A stretch of 64,000 nucleotides of DNA from UBA2287 sp037442025 (GCA_037442025.1 JBBIRB010000001.1:62001-126000); one strand, 5' to 3'. Shown: positions 32,630-41,617, counted from the first letter of the stretch. The notes: a model not told the origin generated them from the sequence alone. Program-made: numbers and translations.

Positions 32630-33406
32630 ATGAATAGGTTTCATATCTTTCCACATTATTTGTTGGCGATTGTTTTGGTAGCATTGCTTTTCACCAGCGC
32701 TTCAAGCCAAACCCCCGATTCGCTTTTCGTAAGGGGTAACAAGCATTATGAAATGGGCCAATTCGAAGAGGCTGCGAATTATTTTCAGCAAGCTGTTGAT
32801 TCGGGTTATGTTGCTGCCGAACTATTCTTTAATCTCGGAAATGCTTACTTCAAGCAGAACAGAATTGCTCTCGCAATATTGAACTACGAACGGGCCCTTT
32901 TATTAAAGCCCAATAACGACGACTTTCAATTTAATTTGGAAATGGCCTATAGTTTTACTTCCGATAAAATTGAACCGCTTCCCGAAATGTTTATGGTTTC
33001 ATGGTATAAAAACGCTACTTCGTTATTAAATTCAACACAATGGGCCACCTTAAGCATTGTTTTTTTCGCTCTTTCGCTGGCTCTGTTTTTGCATTTTTGG
33101 TTTTCAGGGTCCCGGGTGGTTAAACGCTTATCGTTCTCATTTTCTACTCTTGCCCTATTGTTAACATTAGTATTAATGCTTTTTGCCTCTACGGAAAGGA
33201 GAAAGATTGATAGGCGAGACAGTGCAATTATAATGGCTCCTGTAGTTGCTGTAAAGAGTTCGCCCGGGAATACAGGGAAGGACATTTTTATTCTTCACGC
33301 CGGAACCAAGGTGAAAATTACCAATTCAATAGGCGAGTGGTATGAAATACGAATTGCCAATGGCAACAAAGGTTGGCTTCCGTTAAATTCAATGGAAAGG
33401 ATTTGA
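32630..33406 (+). CDS. batE: Aerotolerance protein BatE (TPR + SH3)
   Basis: 258 aa. Signal peptide (about 8-27), TPR pair at about 33-105 (HYEMGQFEEAANYFQQAVDSG; FFNLGNAYFKQNRIALAILNYERALLLKP), two membrane helices (about 138-158 and 166-184) and a C-terminal SH3b domain (MAPVVAVKSSPG...GTKVKITNSIGEWYEIRIANGNKGWL). The last gene of the unit; its stop lies in a perfect palindrome shared with the convergent aminopeptidase gene. Confidence 0.92.
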   Translation: MNRFHIFPHYLLAIVLVALLFTSASSQTPDSLFVRGNKHYEMGQFEEAANYFQQAVDSGYVAAELFFNLGNAYFKQNRIALAILNYERALLLKPNNDDFQFNLEMAYSFTSDKIEPLPEMFMVSWYKNATSLLNSTQWATLSIVFFALSLALFLHFWFSGSRVVKRLSFSFSTLALLLTLVLMLFASTERRKIDRRDSAIIMAPVVAVKSSPGNTGKDIFILHAGTKVKITNSIGEWYEIRIANGNKGWLPLNSMERI

Positions 33407-33423
33407 GGTTAAACCTCAAATCC
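33399..33423. terminator. Perfect 25-bp palindrome spanning both convergent stop codons
   Basis: GGATTTGAGGTT-A-AACCTCAAATCC: 12-bp perfect arms. It contains the TGA of batE and the TAA of the opposing aminopeptidase gene, which are 2 bp apart. No T run, so termination is inferred from position and symmetry. Confidence 0.6.
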
Positions 33424-34377
33424 AATCATTTTCCCTTTTTTCATTATCAACTCATCGTCGAAATACACATCGGGTTCCTTCACAAGCCCATCGAGATGGC
33501 TGCTTACCGAAATGCGTCCGCCCATGGTAATGTTATTGCCAAAGGCAATGTGGATGGTACCAAAAACCTTTTCGTCTTCAAGAATTTGACCTGTTAGTAT
33601 AGCTTTGTAGTTGGTGCCAATACCGAATTCGGCAACTGCTCTGGCATCGCGCCCAACCTTGTCGAGCATTTCAATCAATTTTTGTGCCTCTACTCCTCCG
33701 GTTATGCTTTCGGCATACCCATTAACAATATCGATTGTAATTGGTGTTTCAACCATTCCAATACCGGCCATAGAGCCATCAATTACAACTCTGCCGTTGG
33801 TTTGGTCTTCCCACGGAGCAAGGAATACTTCGCCAGAGGGTAGGTTGCCACTTTCGCCCTTATTTCGAAGAACACCCTTGCTGGGAAGAATCATCCGATC
33901 CTTAACGGGCATTGTTACATTTGTTCCTTTTTCGGTAACAACCCTAATAGTGCCAACGCCCACCATTTTTGCAGCAATAAAATCGGTTAGGGCAATAATT
34001 TTATTGTAATCGGCATTGAGGCATCGAACCATAGTGTCAACGGTAATTCCGGGCATTGTGCCAACCCGAACGCCGAGTTTAACCGCTTCTCTACGGGCAT
34101 CGGTGTGCGTAAGCGATTTGGCCGTTGGACAAACCACCACATCAACCGTTTTCATAAGTGCCGAAACCTGAGAGGGTGGTTCCTGCCCGTTTATTTCGCG
34201 CGATTTAATTTCGATAAGCAGCGACTCCTGACAAAGGCTTTTGCCCGCTTCATGAAGTGCAAGGCCAATATCGCGTTTAATTTCGTCGGTTACAATAAGT
34301 AACGTTTCGTTCTTTTGAAGGCCCATACAGTCGCGAAGTGCGATTATGGATGCCTGATGAAGTTCATTCGGGGACAT
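33409..34377 (-). CDS. M29-like aminopeptidase (leucyl aminopeptidase/NicX-like fold)
   Basis: 322 aa, shorter than the ~410-aa thermophilic M29 enzymes but typical of the 'leucyl aminopeptidase' subgroup with an N-terminal Rossmann-like part (LLIVTDEIKRDIGLALHEAG) and a C-terminal metal-binding part. Conserved Glu/His positions are visible in SGNLPSGEVFLAP, VAEFGIGTN, GTIHIAFGNNITMGG and SSHLDGLV. Probably a cytoplasmic metal-dependent peptidase; DHP dioxygenases of the NicX family share this fold, so a non-peptidase activity cannot be excluded. Confidence 0.78.
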   Translation of the reverse strand: MSPNELHQASIIALRDCMGLQKNETLLIVTDEIKRDIGLALHEAGKSLCQESLLIEIKSREINGQEPPSQVSALMKTVDVVVCPTAKSLTHTDARREAVKLGVRVGTMPGITVDTMVRCLNADYNKIIALTDFIAAKMVGVGTIRVVTEKGTNVTMPVKDRMILPSKGVLRNKGESGNLPSGEVFLAPWEDQTNGRVVIDGSMAGIGMVETPITIDIVNGYAESITGGVEAQKLIEMLDKVGRDARAVAEFGIGTNYKAILTGQILEDEKVFGTIHIAFGNNITMGGRISVSSHLDGLVKEPDVYFDDELIMKKGKMIGFEV

Positions 34378-34432
34378 AATTTATTTTTTGCCCAAAATAG
34401 GTAATTTTTAAGTAACTCCCAAGAAAAGTATT

Positions 34433-35560
34433 CTAAAGCATAATTGTAACCTTTGCTCCCCTGTCTTCAAGATTCGATAATTCAACTTTTCCTTTATGGG
34501 CATCCATAATGAGTTTCACAAGGGCTAAACTCAGGCCTTTTTGTTGATCGGATCGGTCATCGCTTACGAAGAGTTGAAATGGATTTTGTAAAACCCTATT
34601 GCTGAAGCCTTTTCCCTGATCGCATATTTCAATAATACTTAATTCGTTTTTTCTGATACCGTTTATAGAGATTTTTGAGCCTGTAGGAGAATGCTTTAGG
34701 GCATTATCTAAAAGTTCATCGATACAGAAATTAATTAAATTCTTATCGGCCTTCAGGTTGAAATTGGAGCTGATGTTTACATTAATTGTACAATTTTTAA
34801 TGCATAGGTCCTCCTTTCGGGCATCGATAATGCTGGTTATTAATTCATTTGCATCGATATTTTGAATTGCTAAATAGTATTTTCCCGATTTGAGCTGGGT
34901 TATTCGTTCGGCAGATAGAAGGAACTTTTCAAGTCGATTTACCGATGTTTCTATTATGAGGATAAGAGTATTGAGCGATTCGGAATTGGTTAAAGGAATG
35001 TCTTGCTTCAATAAATCGATTGAAGCACCAATTCCATTTAGTGGCGTTCTTATTTCATGGCTAATTAAGGAGAGAAAATCCATTTTTAGTTTATCGAATT
35101 CCAAAAGGTCCTGATTGATTCTTTCGAGGGTTTCGTTTTTTTCAATTAATTGCTGATTAAGCAGTTGATTCTCCTGTTTCAATTGATATATTTCCAGTGC
35201 TTTATCAATTACGTTTCTGAGTTGAGCTTCTTTCCACGGTTTTTGAATGTATTGAAATATTTTTGCTTCGTTAATGGCCGATTTTAGTGCATCGAAATCG
35301 GTGTATCCGGTTATTAATATTCTATTGAGTTCAGGAAAACTTTGCAAAGTATGTTTTAGAAAAGTTACCCCATCCATTTCGGGCATACGCTGGTCGGTGA
35401 GAATTAAATCGACCGATTCGTTTTTTAAAATCTCGAGTCCCTGTTGGGCATTTATTGCAGTTAAAACTTTGTACTCACGACGAAAAGTATTTCGAAAAAT
35501 ATTCAGATTGCTTTCTTCGTCGTCAACATACAAAATTGAAAATTTCTTAGTGTTTTCCAT
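34433..35560 (-). CDS. Receiver-histidine kinase hybrid (REC-HisKA-HATPase)
   Basis: 375 aa, soluble. Receiver at about 8-122 with Asp56 (LILTDQRMPEMDG) and IQKPW, a short coiled coil (about 125-160), HisKA with His168 (LSLISHEIRTPLNG), then an ATPase domain (NFCIDELLDNALKHS; EICDQGKGFSNR). The G2 region SDQQKGLSLALVK is slightly off consensus (usually GxGLGL), so activity may be low. It overlaps the start side of the upstream receiver gene by 14 bp (35547-35560). With the receiver and the PAS kinase it forms a three-gene phosphorelay with no DNA-binding output. Confidence 0.9.
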   Translation of the reverse strand: MENTKKFSILYVDDEESNLNIFRNTFRREYKVLTAINAQQGLEILKNESVDLILTDQRMPEMDGVTFLKHTLQSFPELNRILITGYTDFDALKSAINEAKIFQYIQKPWKEAQLRNVIDKALEIYQLKQENQLLNQQLIEKNETLERINQDLLEFDKLKMDFLSLISHEIRTPLNGIGASIDLLKQDIPLTNSESLNTLILIIETSVNRLEKFLLSAERITQLKSGKYYLAIQNIDANELITSIIDARKEDLCIKNCTINVNISSNFNLKADKNLINFCIDELLDNALKHSPTGSKISINGIRKNELSIIEICDQGKGFSNRVLQNPFQLFVSDDRSDQQKGLSLALVKLIMDAHKGKVELSNLEDRGAKVTIML

Positions 35561-35927
35561 CGAATATGGCTTTTAGTATGGTGTCGCGAAGTTCTTGGTT
35601 ATTCCAGGGCTTTGATACGAACTTAAAAAGTTTATAATGGTTGTAAGCAATGTCAATTTCCTCTGGTTTCGAAAAACCCGAAAGCATTAATCGGCTGGGG
35701 GGGATGTCCGAAAACTTTTCGTTAACCATTTTCAAAAATTCCAACCCTGTTATTTCTGGCATTCGCTGGTCGGTTATTACTACATCCACTTGTGATGAGT
35801 TTAGAATTGCAAAACCTTCATTTGCCGATTGGGCAGTTAGAACATTAAATTCTCTACGAAAGGTGTTTTTGAATAATCGAAGGTTCACCTCTTCATCATC
35901 TACATAAAGTATGGTGTATTTGTTCAT
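35547..35927 (-). CDS. Single-domain response regulator
   Basis: 126 aa, receiver only: DDEE pocket, Asp53 (VVITDQRMPEITG), LSGFSKPEE and VSKPWNNQE. Closely similar to the receiver of the downstream hybrid kinase (both read ILYVDDEE.N...F(K/R)NTFRRE), so one probably arose from the other by duplication. Probably a diffusible phosphate carrier between the PAS kinase (9 bp upstream) and the hybrid. Confidence 0.92.
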   Translation of the reverse strand: MNKYTILYVDDEEVNLRLFKNTFRREFNVLTAQSANEGFAILNSSQVDVVITDQRMPEITGLEFLKMVNEKFSDIPPSRLMLSGFSKPEEIDIAYNHYKLFKFVSKPWNNQELRDTILKAIFDGKH

Positions 35928-35936
35928 AGGCGTTTA

Positions 35937-37586
35937 TTAAACTAAGTTCTGAAATTCTGGAAGGGTTACGGTGAATTGTGAACCTTCATTGGGCTTGCTT
36001 TTTACTTCAACTGAGCCATTGTGTTCTTGAATGATTCCGAAAGCAATGGACAAACCCAAGCCAACCCCTTTGCCAATATCTTTAGTTGTAAAGAAAGGAT
36101 CGAATATTCTATTCTGAATATCGATGGGCATTCCCTTACCCGAATCGGTAACAATAACATTTACAAAGTTTCCTCGTTTCTGCGTTTTAATGGTTATTGT
36201 ACCGCTTTGCTCTATAGCATCGATTGCATTTGATACAATGTTCATGAAAACCTGATTCAGTTTGCCTGCTTTACCATCAATTTCGCCAATGGAAGGGTCG
36301 AACTCCTTATGAATTTGTATATGATTCTTGTATTTATTACGTAGCAAAAGCAAAACTCCTTCAATGGTTTTATGCAAATTAACTGAACCCCATTCCTCCC
36401 TTTCGGAGCGGGAAAAGTTACGTAAACCTTCAACTATTTCGGCAGTTCGCTCGGCTCCAATCCTAATGTCGCTCAATGTTTGGTTAACAGCATCTACGGC
36501 TGTATCAAATTCGTTTTCCGATCGAAGTTTATGAAAAGTATCTAATGTTTTTTCGGCATCCTGATTCTTCTCAGTTTTTATAAGTGCGTTAATAACCTTC
36601 ATTATGTCTTCAAAATCGCGGGTTAGGCTATTAACTCCTGCATACACAAAGTTTATGGGGTTATTTATTTCGTGTGCAATTCCTGCTGTTAGCACACCCA
36701 GCGATGCCATTTTTTCGCTATGAATTAATTTGCCCTGAGTTTTTTCTAACTCATCGCGCTGTGCCTTTATTTCTTCGTTCTTTTGGGTGAGTTCGGCATT
36801 AAGTTCAATCAAATAATCGTGCTGAGCACTTATTTCTTCGTTTTTATGTTGAAGTTCTGCCAAATATTTTGTCAGTTCTTCGTGCTGCTGAGTAATCTCT
36901 TCGTTCTTTCGCATGATTTCGGTTGCCTGAGAAAAAATCTCATCGCTCAGAGAAATGAGGGTTTTTTCGGCATCCTTTAAAAGGCTAATGTCAGAGTCGA
37001 TAGCAATAATATTTTTAATGCTACCATCGCTATTGAGTACTGGGGTTAATGTGGTTTGTATCCAAACCATGCGGCCATCGACGCATGGAACTTCAACATT
37101 GTATGTTATGGGTTCCTTTTTATTTATACAAAGTTCGATGGTTCGACAAATCTGTAAATCTTTACTTACTTTAGTAAGATTTGGGCCACGTTCTGCAATA
37201 AAAGTTTCCAGGGTATATCCATATATTCGGGTAAATGCATCGTTTACCCATATAATATCTCCATTTCCATTGGTTATAAGTACTGCATTGTTGGTGTACT
37301 TTGCCACCATCGATAATCTTTCGAGTTCTTTCTTTTTTTCTTCAAGCTGGGTTTGTAATTTGTTTAATCTCGAAACCAATTCGTTTCGTTTACCAACATT
37401 GTTTTTTTTCCGTTTCTGTTTCCAAAAAAACCAAAATAAACTGGCAATGCTTAGAGCAAATAATATGAAAAGAAAAATGAATGTAAGATTGAAATTGTTT
37501 ATGAGAAGAACAAGAACAGAATAGTCAGTTGTAAGGGGAACTGAAATGCAAGATTGAAAAGCTATAGGGAAAAAGTCTACTTGCAT
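35937..37586 (-). CDS. Membrane PAS-domain sensor histidine kinase with 21-residue coiled-coil repeats
   Basis: 549 aa. One membrane helix at about 33-55, PAS domain at about 88-205 (NAVLITNGNGDIIWVNDAFTRIYGY), a coiled coil at about 210-290, HisKA with His305 (AGIAHEINNPINFVYAG, the HEINNP subtype), and an ATPase domain (VFMNIVSNAIDAI; DSGKGMP; TTKDIGKGVGLGLS). The coiled coil holds three units of 21 residues, each starting KNEEI. No DNA-binding partner is encoded nearby. A concentric palindrome lies just before its start. Confidence 0.93.
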   Translation of the reverse strand: MQVDFFPIAFQSCISVPLTTDYSVLVLLINNFNLTFIFLFILFALSIASLFWFFWKQKRKKNNVGKRNELVSRLNKLQTQLEEKKKELERLSMVAKYTNNAVLITNGNGDIIWVNDAFTRIYGYTLETFIAERGPNLTKVSKDLQICRTIELCINKKEPITYNVEVPCVDGRMVWIQTTLTPVLNSDGSIKNIIAIDSDISLLKDAEKTLISLSDEIFSQATEIMRKNEEITQQHEELTKYLAELQHKNEEISAQHDYLIELNAELTQKNEEIKAQRDELEKTQGKLIHSEKMASLGVLTAGIAHEINNPINFVYAGVNSLTRDFEDIMKVINALIKTEKNQDAEKTLDTFHKLRSENEFDTAVDAVNQTLSDIRIGAERTAEIVEGLRNFSRSEREEWGSVNLHKTIEGVLLLLRNKYKNHIQIHKEFDPSIGEIDGKAGKLNQVFMNIVSNAIDAIEQSGTITIKTQKRGNFVNVIVTDSGKGMPIDIQNRIFDPFFTTKDIGKGVGLGLSIAFGIIQEHNGSVEVKSKPNEGSQFTVTLPEFQNLV

Positions 37587-37593
37587 AAGTAAA

Positions 37594-37661
37594 ATTATCG
37601 TTTAATAATTCTCTCGAAATTTAATGTATAAGCAAATTTCGAACGTTAAATGAACGATAAT
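37594..37661. promoter_or_regulatory. Concentric double palindrome upstream of the PAS kinase
   Basis: Outer arms ATTATCGTT (37594-37602) and AACGATAAT (37653-37661); inner arms TCGAAATTT (37614-37622) and AAATTTCGA (37634-37642). Both pairs are perfect 9-mers with the same centre (37628). The block starts 8 bp upstream of the kinase ATG, so it could be an operator for a tetrameric regulator or a leader-RNA hairpin with an internal loop. The rest of the 237-bp gap up to 37823 shows no gene or clear promoter. Confidence 0.6.
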
Positions 37662-37823
37662 AATTACTTGTTTTGACAAACGGAACTTTTTCTTACATAA
37701 AAGAGATTGCCCATTTTTATAACTATATAAATATGAGTGTATTGAGTATCTTATAGGGTAGTGGTTATGTTAAGCAATTTTTTAGAATAGATTTTTTCTT
37801 TAACGACAGCGAACAGAGTTTTT

Positions 37824-38297
37824 CTAGTATTCCGTTTTCCCTTCGTAGGAACTCCAGATTTTAAATGCTTTCAAAGCTTCGTCTGGCATTATTTGTTGGG
37901 TTGGGATGGTACGCTTATTAATTGGTTTTTCAATTTCAGCATAAATGAATGAATCGTCGAAACCAATGTTTTTTGCATCTGTTTTTGTATTCCCAAAATA
38001 AATTCGATCTATTCGAGCCCAATAAATGGCACCCAGGCACATGGGGCAAGGTTCGCACGAGGTGTATATTTCGCAACCACTCAAGTTGAAGCTATTCAAA
38101 ACCTTCGATGCTTCACGAATAGCAGTAACCTCGGCATGAGCAGTTGGATCGTTATTGCAAGTAACCCTATTAACACCTCGAGCAATAATACTCCCATTTT
38201 TTACTATTACAGCTCCAAAGGGTCCACCCCCATTCTTAATGTTTTCAATCGAAAGGCTTATGGCTTCCTGCATGAAATTTTCGCTAGTTTCACTCAT
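37824..38297 (-). CDS. Nucleoside/guanine deaminase (cytidine deaminase-like zinc enzyme)
   Basis: 157 aa from ATG 38297; the frame runs on to a TTG at 38324 but the ATG gives the usual GuaD length. Zinc-binding HAEVTAIREA and PCPMCLGAIYWARI are complete. NGGGPFGAVIVKNG and GFDDSFIYAE match the guanine deaminase subgroup (Bacillus GuaD) better than tRNA adenosine deaminase TadA. Converts guanine to xanthine (inferred) in purine salvage. Confidence 0.87.
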   Translation of the reverse strand: MSETSENFMQEAISLSIENIKNGGGPFGAVIVKNGSIIARGVNRVTCNNDPTAHAEVTAIREASKVLNSFNLSGCEIYTSCEPCPMCLGAIYWARIDRIYFGNTKTDAKNIGFDDSFIYAEIEKPINKRTIPTQQIMPDEALKAFKIWSSYEGKTEY

Positions 38298-38407
38298 AAA
38301 ATTTAACTGGTTGTTTGAATCCAAAAATGGCTAAAAAAACTCTTTAAATCAATTATTACCCCTACTTATTAGTGTCTAACTTAATTTTTTTTAATTTTAA
38401 ACAAAAA

Positions 38408-39148
38408 ATGTCAAATTACAGGTTAGTACTTTTTTCTTTTTGGGGCATAATTGGCTCGCTCTTTTCCTTTTCACAGAGCGATTCAAGCCTGAGCGCTGAG
38501 CATATTTTCAAACAAATACAATTACGTTATGCCAATAACTGGTATTGTAACCTCACCTTTAAACAGGAAACGTTTCGATACCGGTACGACAGCATTGTAA
38601 ATCGCGAGGAGTGGGAAGTAGCATACTCGGCCCCTTCGAAGCTGCATATTCGTTATAAAGACTTTAATTCGGGAAGGGGATGGATTATTGCAAACGACTC
38701 TATATATACTTTTAACAAAAAGCAGCTGATTGGAAGGCGCGATAGAATTCATGAGGCCATGATCCTAGGTCACGATTTGTATTGCATACCACCACAAACA
38801 GGCTTAACCCGAACGAAACAATTGGGTATTAATACAAGTTTTATTGAAACAGCTCTTATTAATGGAAAGCGTGTAATACAGATTGGCGATCCTAACGTAT
38901 TCTGCTTTTGGCTTTTTGCCGATAATCTGCTGTTTTATGGATACCGAAAAAGAACCGATACAGGTTCTATACGAGAATTATACTTTGAAAATTACAGAAC
39001 CATACATGGTTGGCCTGTTGCTACCGAATTGCTCTACTACGAAAATGGCCGATTATACCAACTGGAACGGTACTCCGAAATTCGACTGCCCTCTTACTTG
39101 CACCCCAACCTATTTTCACCTATGCATTTTAATGACATTCGATGGTAG
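38408..39148 (+). CDS. LolA-like periplasmic lipoprotein carrier protein
   Basis: 246 aa from ATG 38408 (a GTG at 38372 is in frame but the signal peptide starts at the ATG: LVLFSFWGIIGSLFSFSQ). The remainder is beta-rich with the LolA-type opening (AEHIFKQIQLRYANNWYCNLTFKQETF...VAYSAPSKLHIRY) and NDSIYTFNKK. LolA carries lipoproteins from inner to outer membrane; this one is a divergent, longer homologue, possibly specialised. Ends 3 bp from the convergent outer-membrane protein gene. Confidence 0.65.
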   Translation: MSNYRLVLFSFWGIIGSLFSFSQSDSSLSAEHIFKQIQLRYANNWYCNLTFKQETFRYRYDSIVNREEWEVAYSAPSKLHIRYKDFNSGRGWIIANDSIYTFNKKQLIGRRDRIHEAMILGHDLYCIPPQTGLTRTKQLGINTSFIETALINGKRVIQIGDPNVFCFWLFADNLLFYGYRKRTDTGSIRELYFENYRTIHGWPVATELLYYENGRLYQLERYSEIRLPSYLHPNLFSPMHFNDIRW

Positions 39149-39151
39149 TAG

Positions 39152-41017
39152 CTAATAGTATTGTATGGTTGTAGGACGAACGGGCCTGAAATCGTATAGC
39201 ATACCATTACTATCTCCACCAATTTTTAACAGTTCTAAGGGCGCTTCCTTTGGGAAAATAGGGTAGTATGCAAGCTGAATTATAAAGGTTTGAAAAACCA
39301 AATTGTCGTTTTTAATTTTTATTCCGCCGCCAATACCCAAAGCATAGTTTTTTTGCTCCAATGCATTTTGGGTTCTTAAACCTAAGAAATCAACAAAACC
39401 ATTAAAGGCGAACTTAAACCCATAAACAGTTAAAGGGCTAAATGCTACAAGCTGGCTTCGAGCATTTAACCTCTCGAAACCTACAACAGTTGGCAATTGC
39501 CTGCCCAGAATTTCGTTGGCAAATACCAGATAATCGCCTTCGCCGTATTTTCTATTTATACCCCTTGTATAGTTTGTGTACAAAAAGTGCCTAAATAACC
39601 AGTGGTTTGCTCGAAAAAGTTTATTAAAGTGGTTAACCCTCAGTTGGATTGCAGCCTGCTCAAACCCATTGTTTCCAATAAAACTCCCCAGTTTAATTTC
39701 AGCATTAGAATAACCTAAGCTCCAACCCGTGCCTCCTTTAAAATCGACACCAAGGTAGGGCCTATCGTTGTATTCACCAAGTTCATAGCCCAAAGTGAGT
39801 TGAGTTAGAAACCCAACAGGAAGGTCTTCAGTAGGGCCAAATCTGTATACATGGTTATCCCTTAAGTACTGGTTGTTAGAGAATGCAATACCTGCAAGGT
39901 ACAGGTTGGTGTTTTGAAAAAAGTAGTTACTGTCGACTGATGTTGTAGGTCGCGAAAAGAAAGTTTTATTCTCCCAGCTTGTTGTAACCGAAAGTTGGTG
40001 GGGAGCCCTATTCGGTTGCCCATTAATATTAACAGAAGCACCTAACCATGTCCAATTGTTGCGGTAACTAATAAATTGGCTTTGGTCTCTGAAATGTATG
40101 TAGAAAGGTTCTCTATTCCTATTAATTGCAATTCCACCTGCCCATAAAGTATTCGAGGTGGTAAAGTTCTTCTCAATGGTTGCTCCTCTATTGCTGTAAT
40201 CTAAGCCATCGCGAATTTTAAACGAAGTGTAAAATCTGTAACCTAAGGGATTTCGTGCGGCAATATTCAACTCGTGGCCAAACTTTTCTTCGTGTTTCGA
40301 ATTGACATAAAGAACGCCCTTTGTTTCTATTCCGGTTCCGGCCAGATTTTTTTCGAAAAATTCGATATTGCCCTCATGCGCTGAGTTAGCATAAACATTG
40401 GCCCCTATACTCCACTTATCCTTTACAATAATTGAAACATTTGCTGCAGATGTGTTTTCAATCGGATTTATAATGATAATTACATCATCAATGTAATTGA
40501 GCTTTCTTAGCAAATCCTCCGACTCAACTATGAGATACGATTGAATGGGCTCACCCTCTTCAATAAGAAAACTACGTCGAATTGCTGATCGTTGGGTTTT
40601 AACATGTAGCCTATTGGCTATTTGCTCAATTCTAGCTCTATCTGTTTCAAGGGTGTCATAAACATTATAGCCAAATGGTGGCAAAATAGTAATGCTTACG
40701 GTAGCTACGGTTAGTCCATTGTAAACATCGTATTTATCGGTAGCCTTTTGGGTAATTAGAATTTTTTCTTCCTTATTCAAACTGCGTTTGTTCACAAAAA
40801 ATCCAAATAGTTTGCGAGTAAAGTAATTTTTACTTGCTTTCGCTTCGAGTTGGCTAAAAGCAAACCGGCTAGTGTCCTGAAATGTGTTACGAACAGAATC
40901 GGGTCTATGGTTTCTGCCTACAGTTTGGGCGCTCGCTGAACTCCAAAAAAGGACTCCCGTTACAATAACGGGAGCAATGAGTTTGTAGATACCAAAGCGG
41001 GAATATGCCTTTAGCAT
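39152..41017 (-). CDS. Outer-membrane beta-barrel protein with POTRA-like domain (BamA/TamA superfamily)
   Basis: 621 aa from ATG 41017; an upstream TTG (41062) lies inside the SiaB gene. Signal peptide (KLIAPVIVTGVLFWSSASAQ), a POTRA-like domain at about 110-210 (LHVKTQRSAIRRSFLIEEGE...LRKLNYIDDVIIII), then a barrel of about 400 residues with alternating aromatic strands (RFYTSFKIRDGLDYSNRGA) and a Tyr-Tyr C-terminus. A lone N-terminal POTRA and no lipid-acylation motif separate it from BamA proper. It starts 4 bp after the SiaB stop and must be cotranscribed with it. Confidence 0.82.
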   Translation of the reverse strand: MLKAYSRFGIYKLIAPVIVTGVLFWSSASAQTVGRNHRPDSVRNTFQDTSRFAFSQLEAKASKNYFTRKLFGFFVNKRSLNKEEKILITQKATDKYDVYNGLTVATVSITILPPFGYNVYDTLETDRARIEQIANRLHVKTQRSAIRRSFLIEEGEPIQSYLIVESEDLLRKLNYIDDVIIIINPIENTSAANVSIIVKDKWSIGANVYANSAHEGNIEFFEKNLAGTGIETKGVLYVNSKHEEKFGHELNIAARNPLGYRFYTSFKIRDGLDYSNRGATIEKNFTTSNTLWAGGIAINRNREPFYIHFRDQSQFISYRNNWTWLGASVNINGQPNRAPHQLSVTTSWENKTFFSRPTTSVDSNYFFQNTNLYLAGIAFSNNQYLRDNHVYRFGPTEDLPVGFLTQLTLGYELGEYNDRPYLGVDFKGGTGWSLGYSNAEIKLGSFIGNNGFEQAAIQLRVNHFNKLFRANHWLFRHFLYTNYTRGINRKYGEGDYLVFANEILGRQLPTVVGFERLNARSQLVAFSPLTVYGFKFAFNGFVDFLGLRTQNALEQKNYALGIGGGIKIKNDNLVFQTFIIQLAYYPIFPKEAPLELLKIGGDSNGMLYDFRPVRPTTIQYY

Positions 41018-41021
41018 GGTT

Positions 41022-41600
41022 CTAAAAAGGATCTTTTGCGAATTTTTTTGCGTTAATTTCAACCTTCAGAATAAAAAAGAAGTAGTCATCGTCGAGGGGT
41101 AGGAACTGGAAGTTAATTGGTTCGCCAGTTTTACGTGCAATATCAATGAGCCCTAAACCAGCACCTCCCTTTTCTGAAATGCGTCCCTCCTTAATTTGTT
41201 TCTTATACATCTCTTTCAGCTCATCAATGCTAGCGTTGTTAACTGTTATAAGCGATTGTTCAAGCCTGTCCTTATGCTTTTTGGCAACTCTATTCGACGT
41301 TATAACATAGTAAGTATCGTGCTTTTTGCCAATTATAAAAAGTCCGTTACCCACATTCTTTTCCTGCAACTCGTCGGAATGCTTGTTCATATTCTGGAGG
41401 GTTTCCACCATTACATGGTAAACCTTGCGCTGTACCGACCGTTCTTCGCTATGCTTTTCCATATCCGACTCGGCCATGGCAGTAAACATTTTGGTAATTT
41501 CATGGCTAAATTCACCCAGGTATACCAATGAAAAGCCATTGTCCATCATTTCGTCGTAAATATTGGAAATGGATTTGATAAAGTTGAAGGTCAGGTTCAT
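41022..41600 (-). CDS. SiaB-family (DUF6272) GHKL protein kinase
   Basis: 192 aa. HVMVETLQNMNKHS (N box) and SEKGGAGLGLIDIARK (G box) place it with the SiaB kinases, which phosphorylate the small SiaC partner in the SiaABCD pathway controlling aggregation and biofilm in Pseudomonas. Bacteroidota homologues are usually found with SiaC (DUF1987). No SiaC or SiaA gene is adjacent here. It ends 4 bp before the outer-membrane protein gene and lies 17 bp from the M49-like peptidase gene. Confidence 0.85.
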   Translation of the reverse strand: MNLTFNFIKSISNIYDEMMDNGFSLVYLGEFSHEITKMFTAMAESDMEKHSEERSVQRKVYHVMVETLQNMNKHSDELQEKNVGNGLFIIGKKHDTYYVITSNRVAKKHKDRLEQSLITVNNASIDELKEMYKKQIKEGRISEKGGAGLGLIDIARKTGEPINFQFLPLDDDYFFFILKVEINAKKFAKDPF

Positions 41601-41617
41601 ATACTAAAGAGCGTTTG

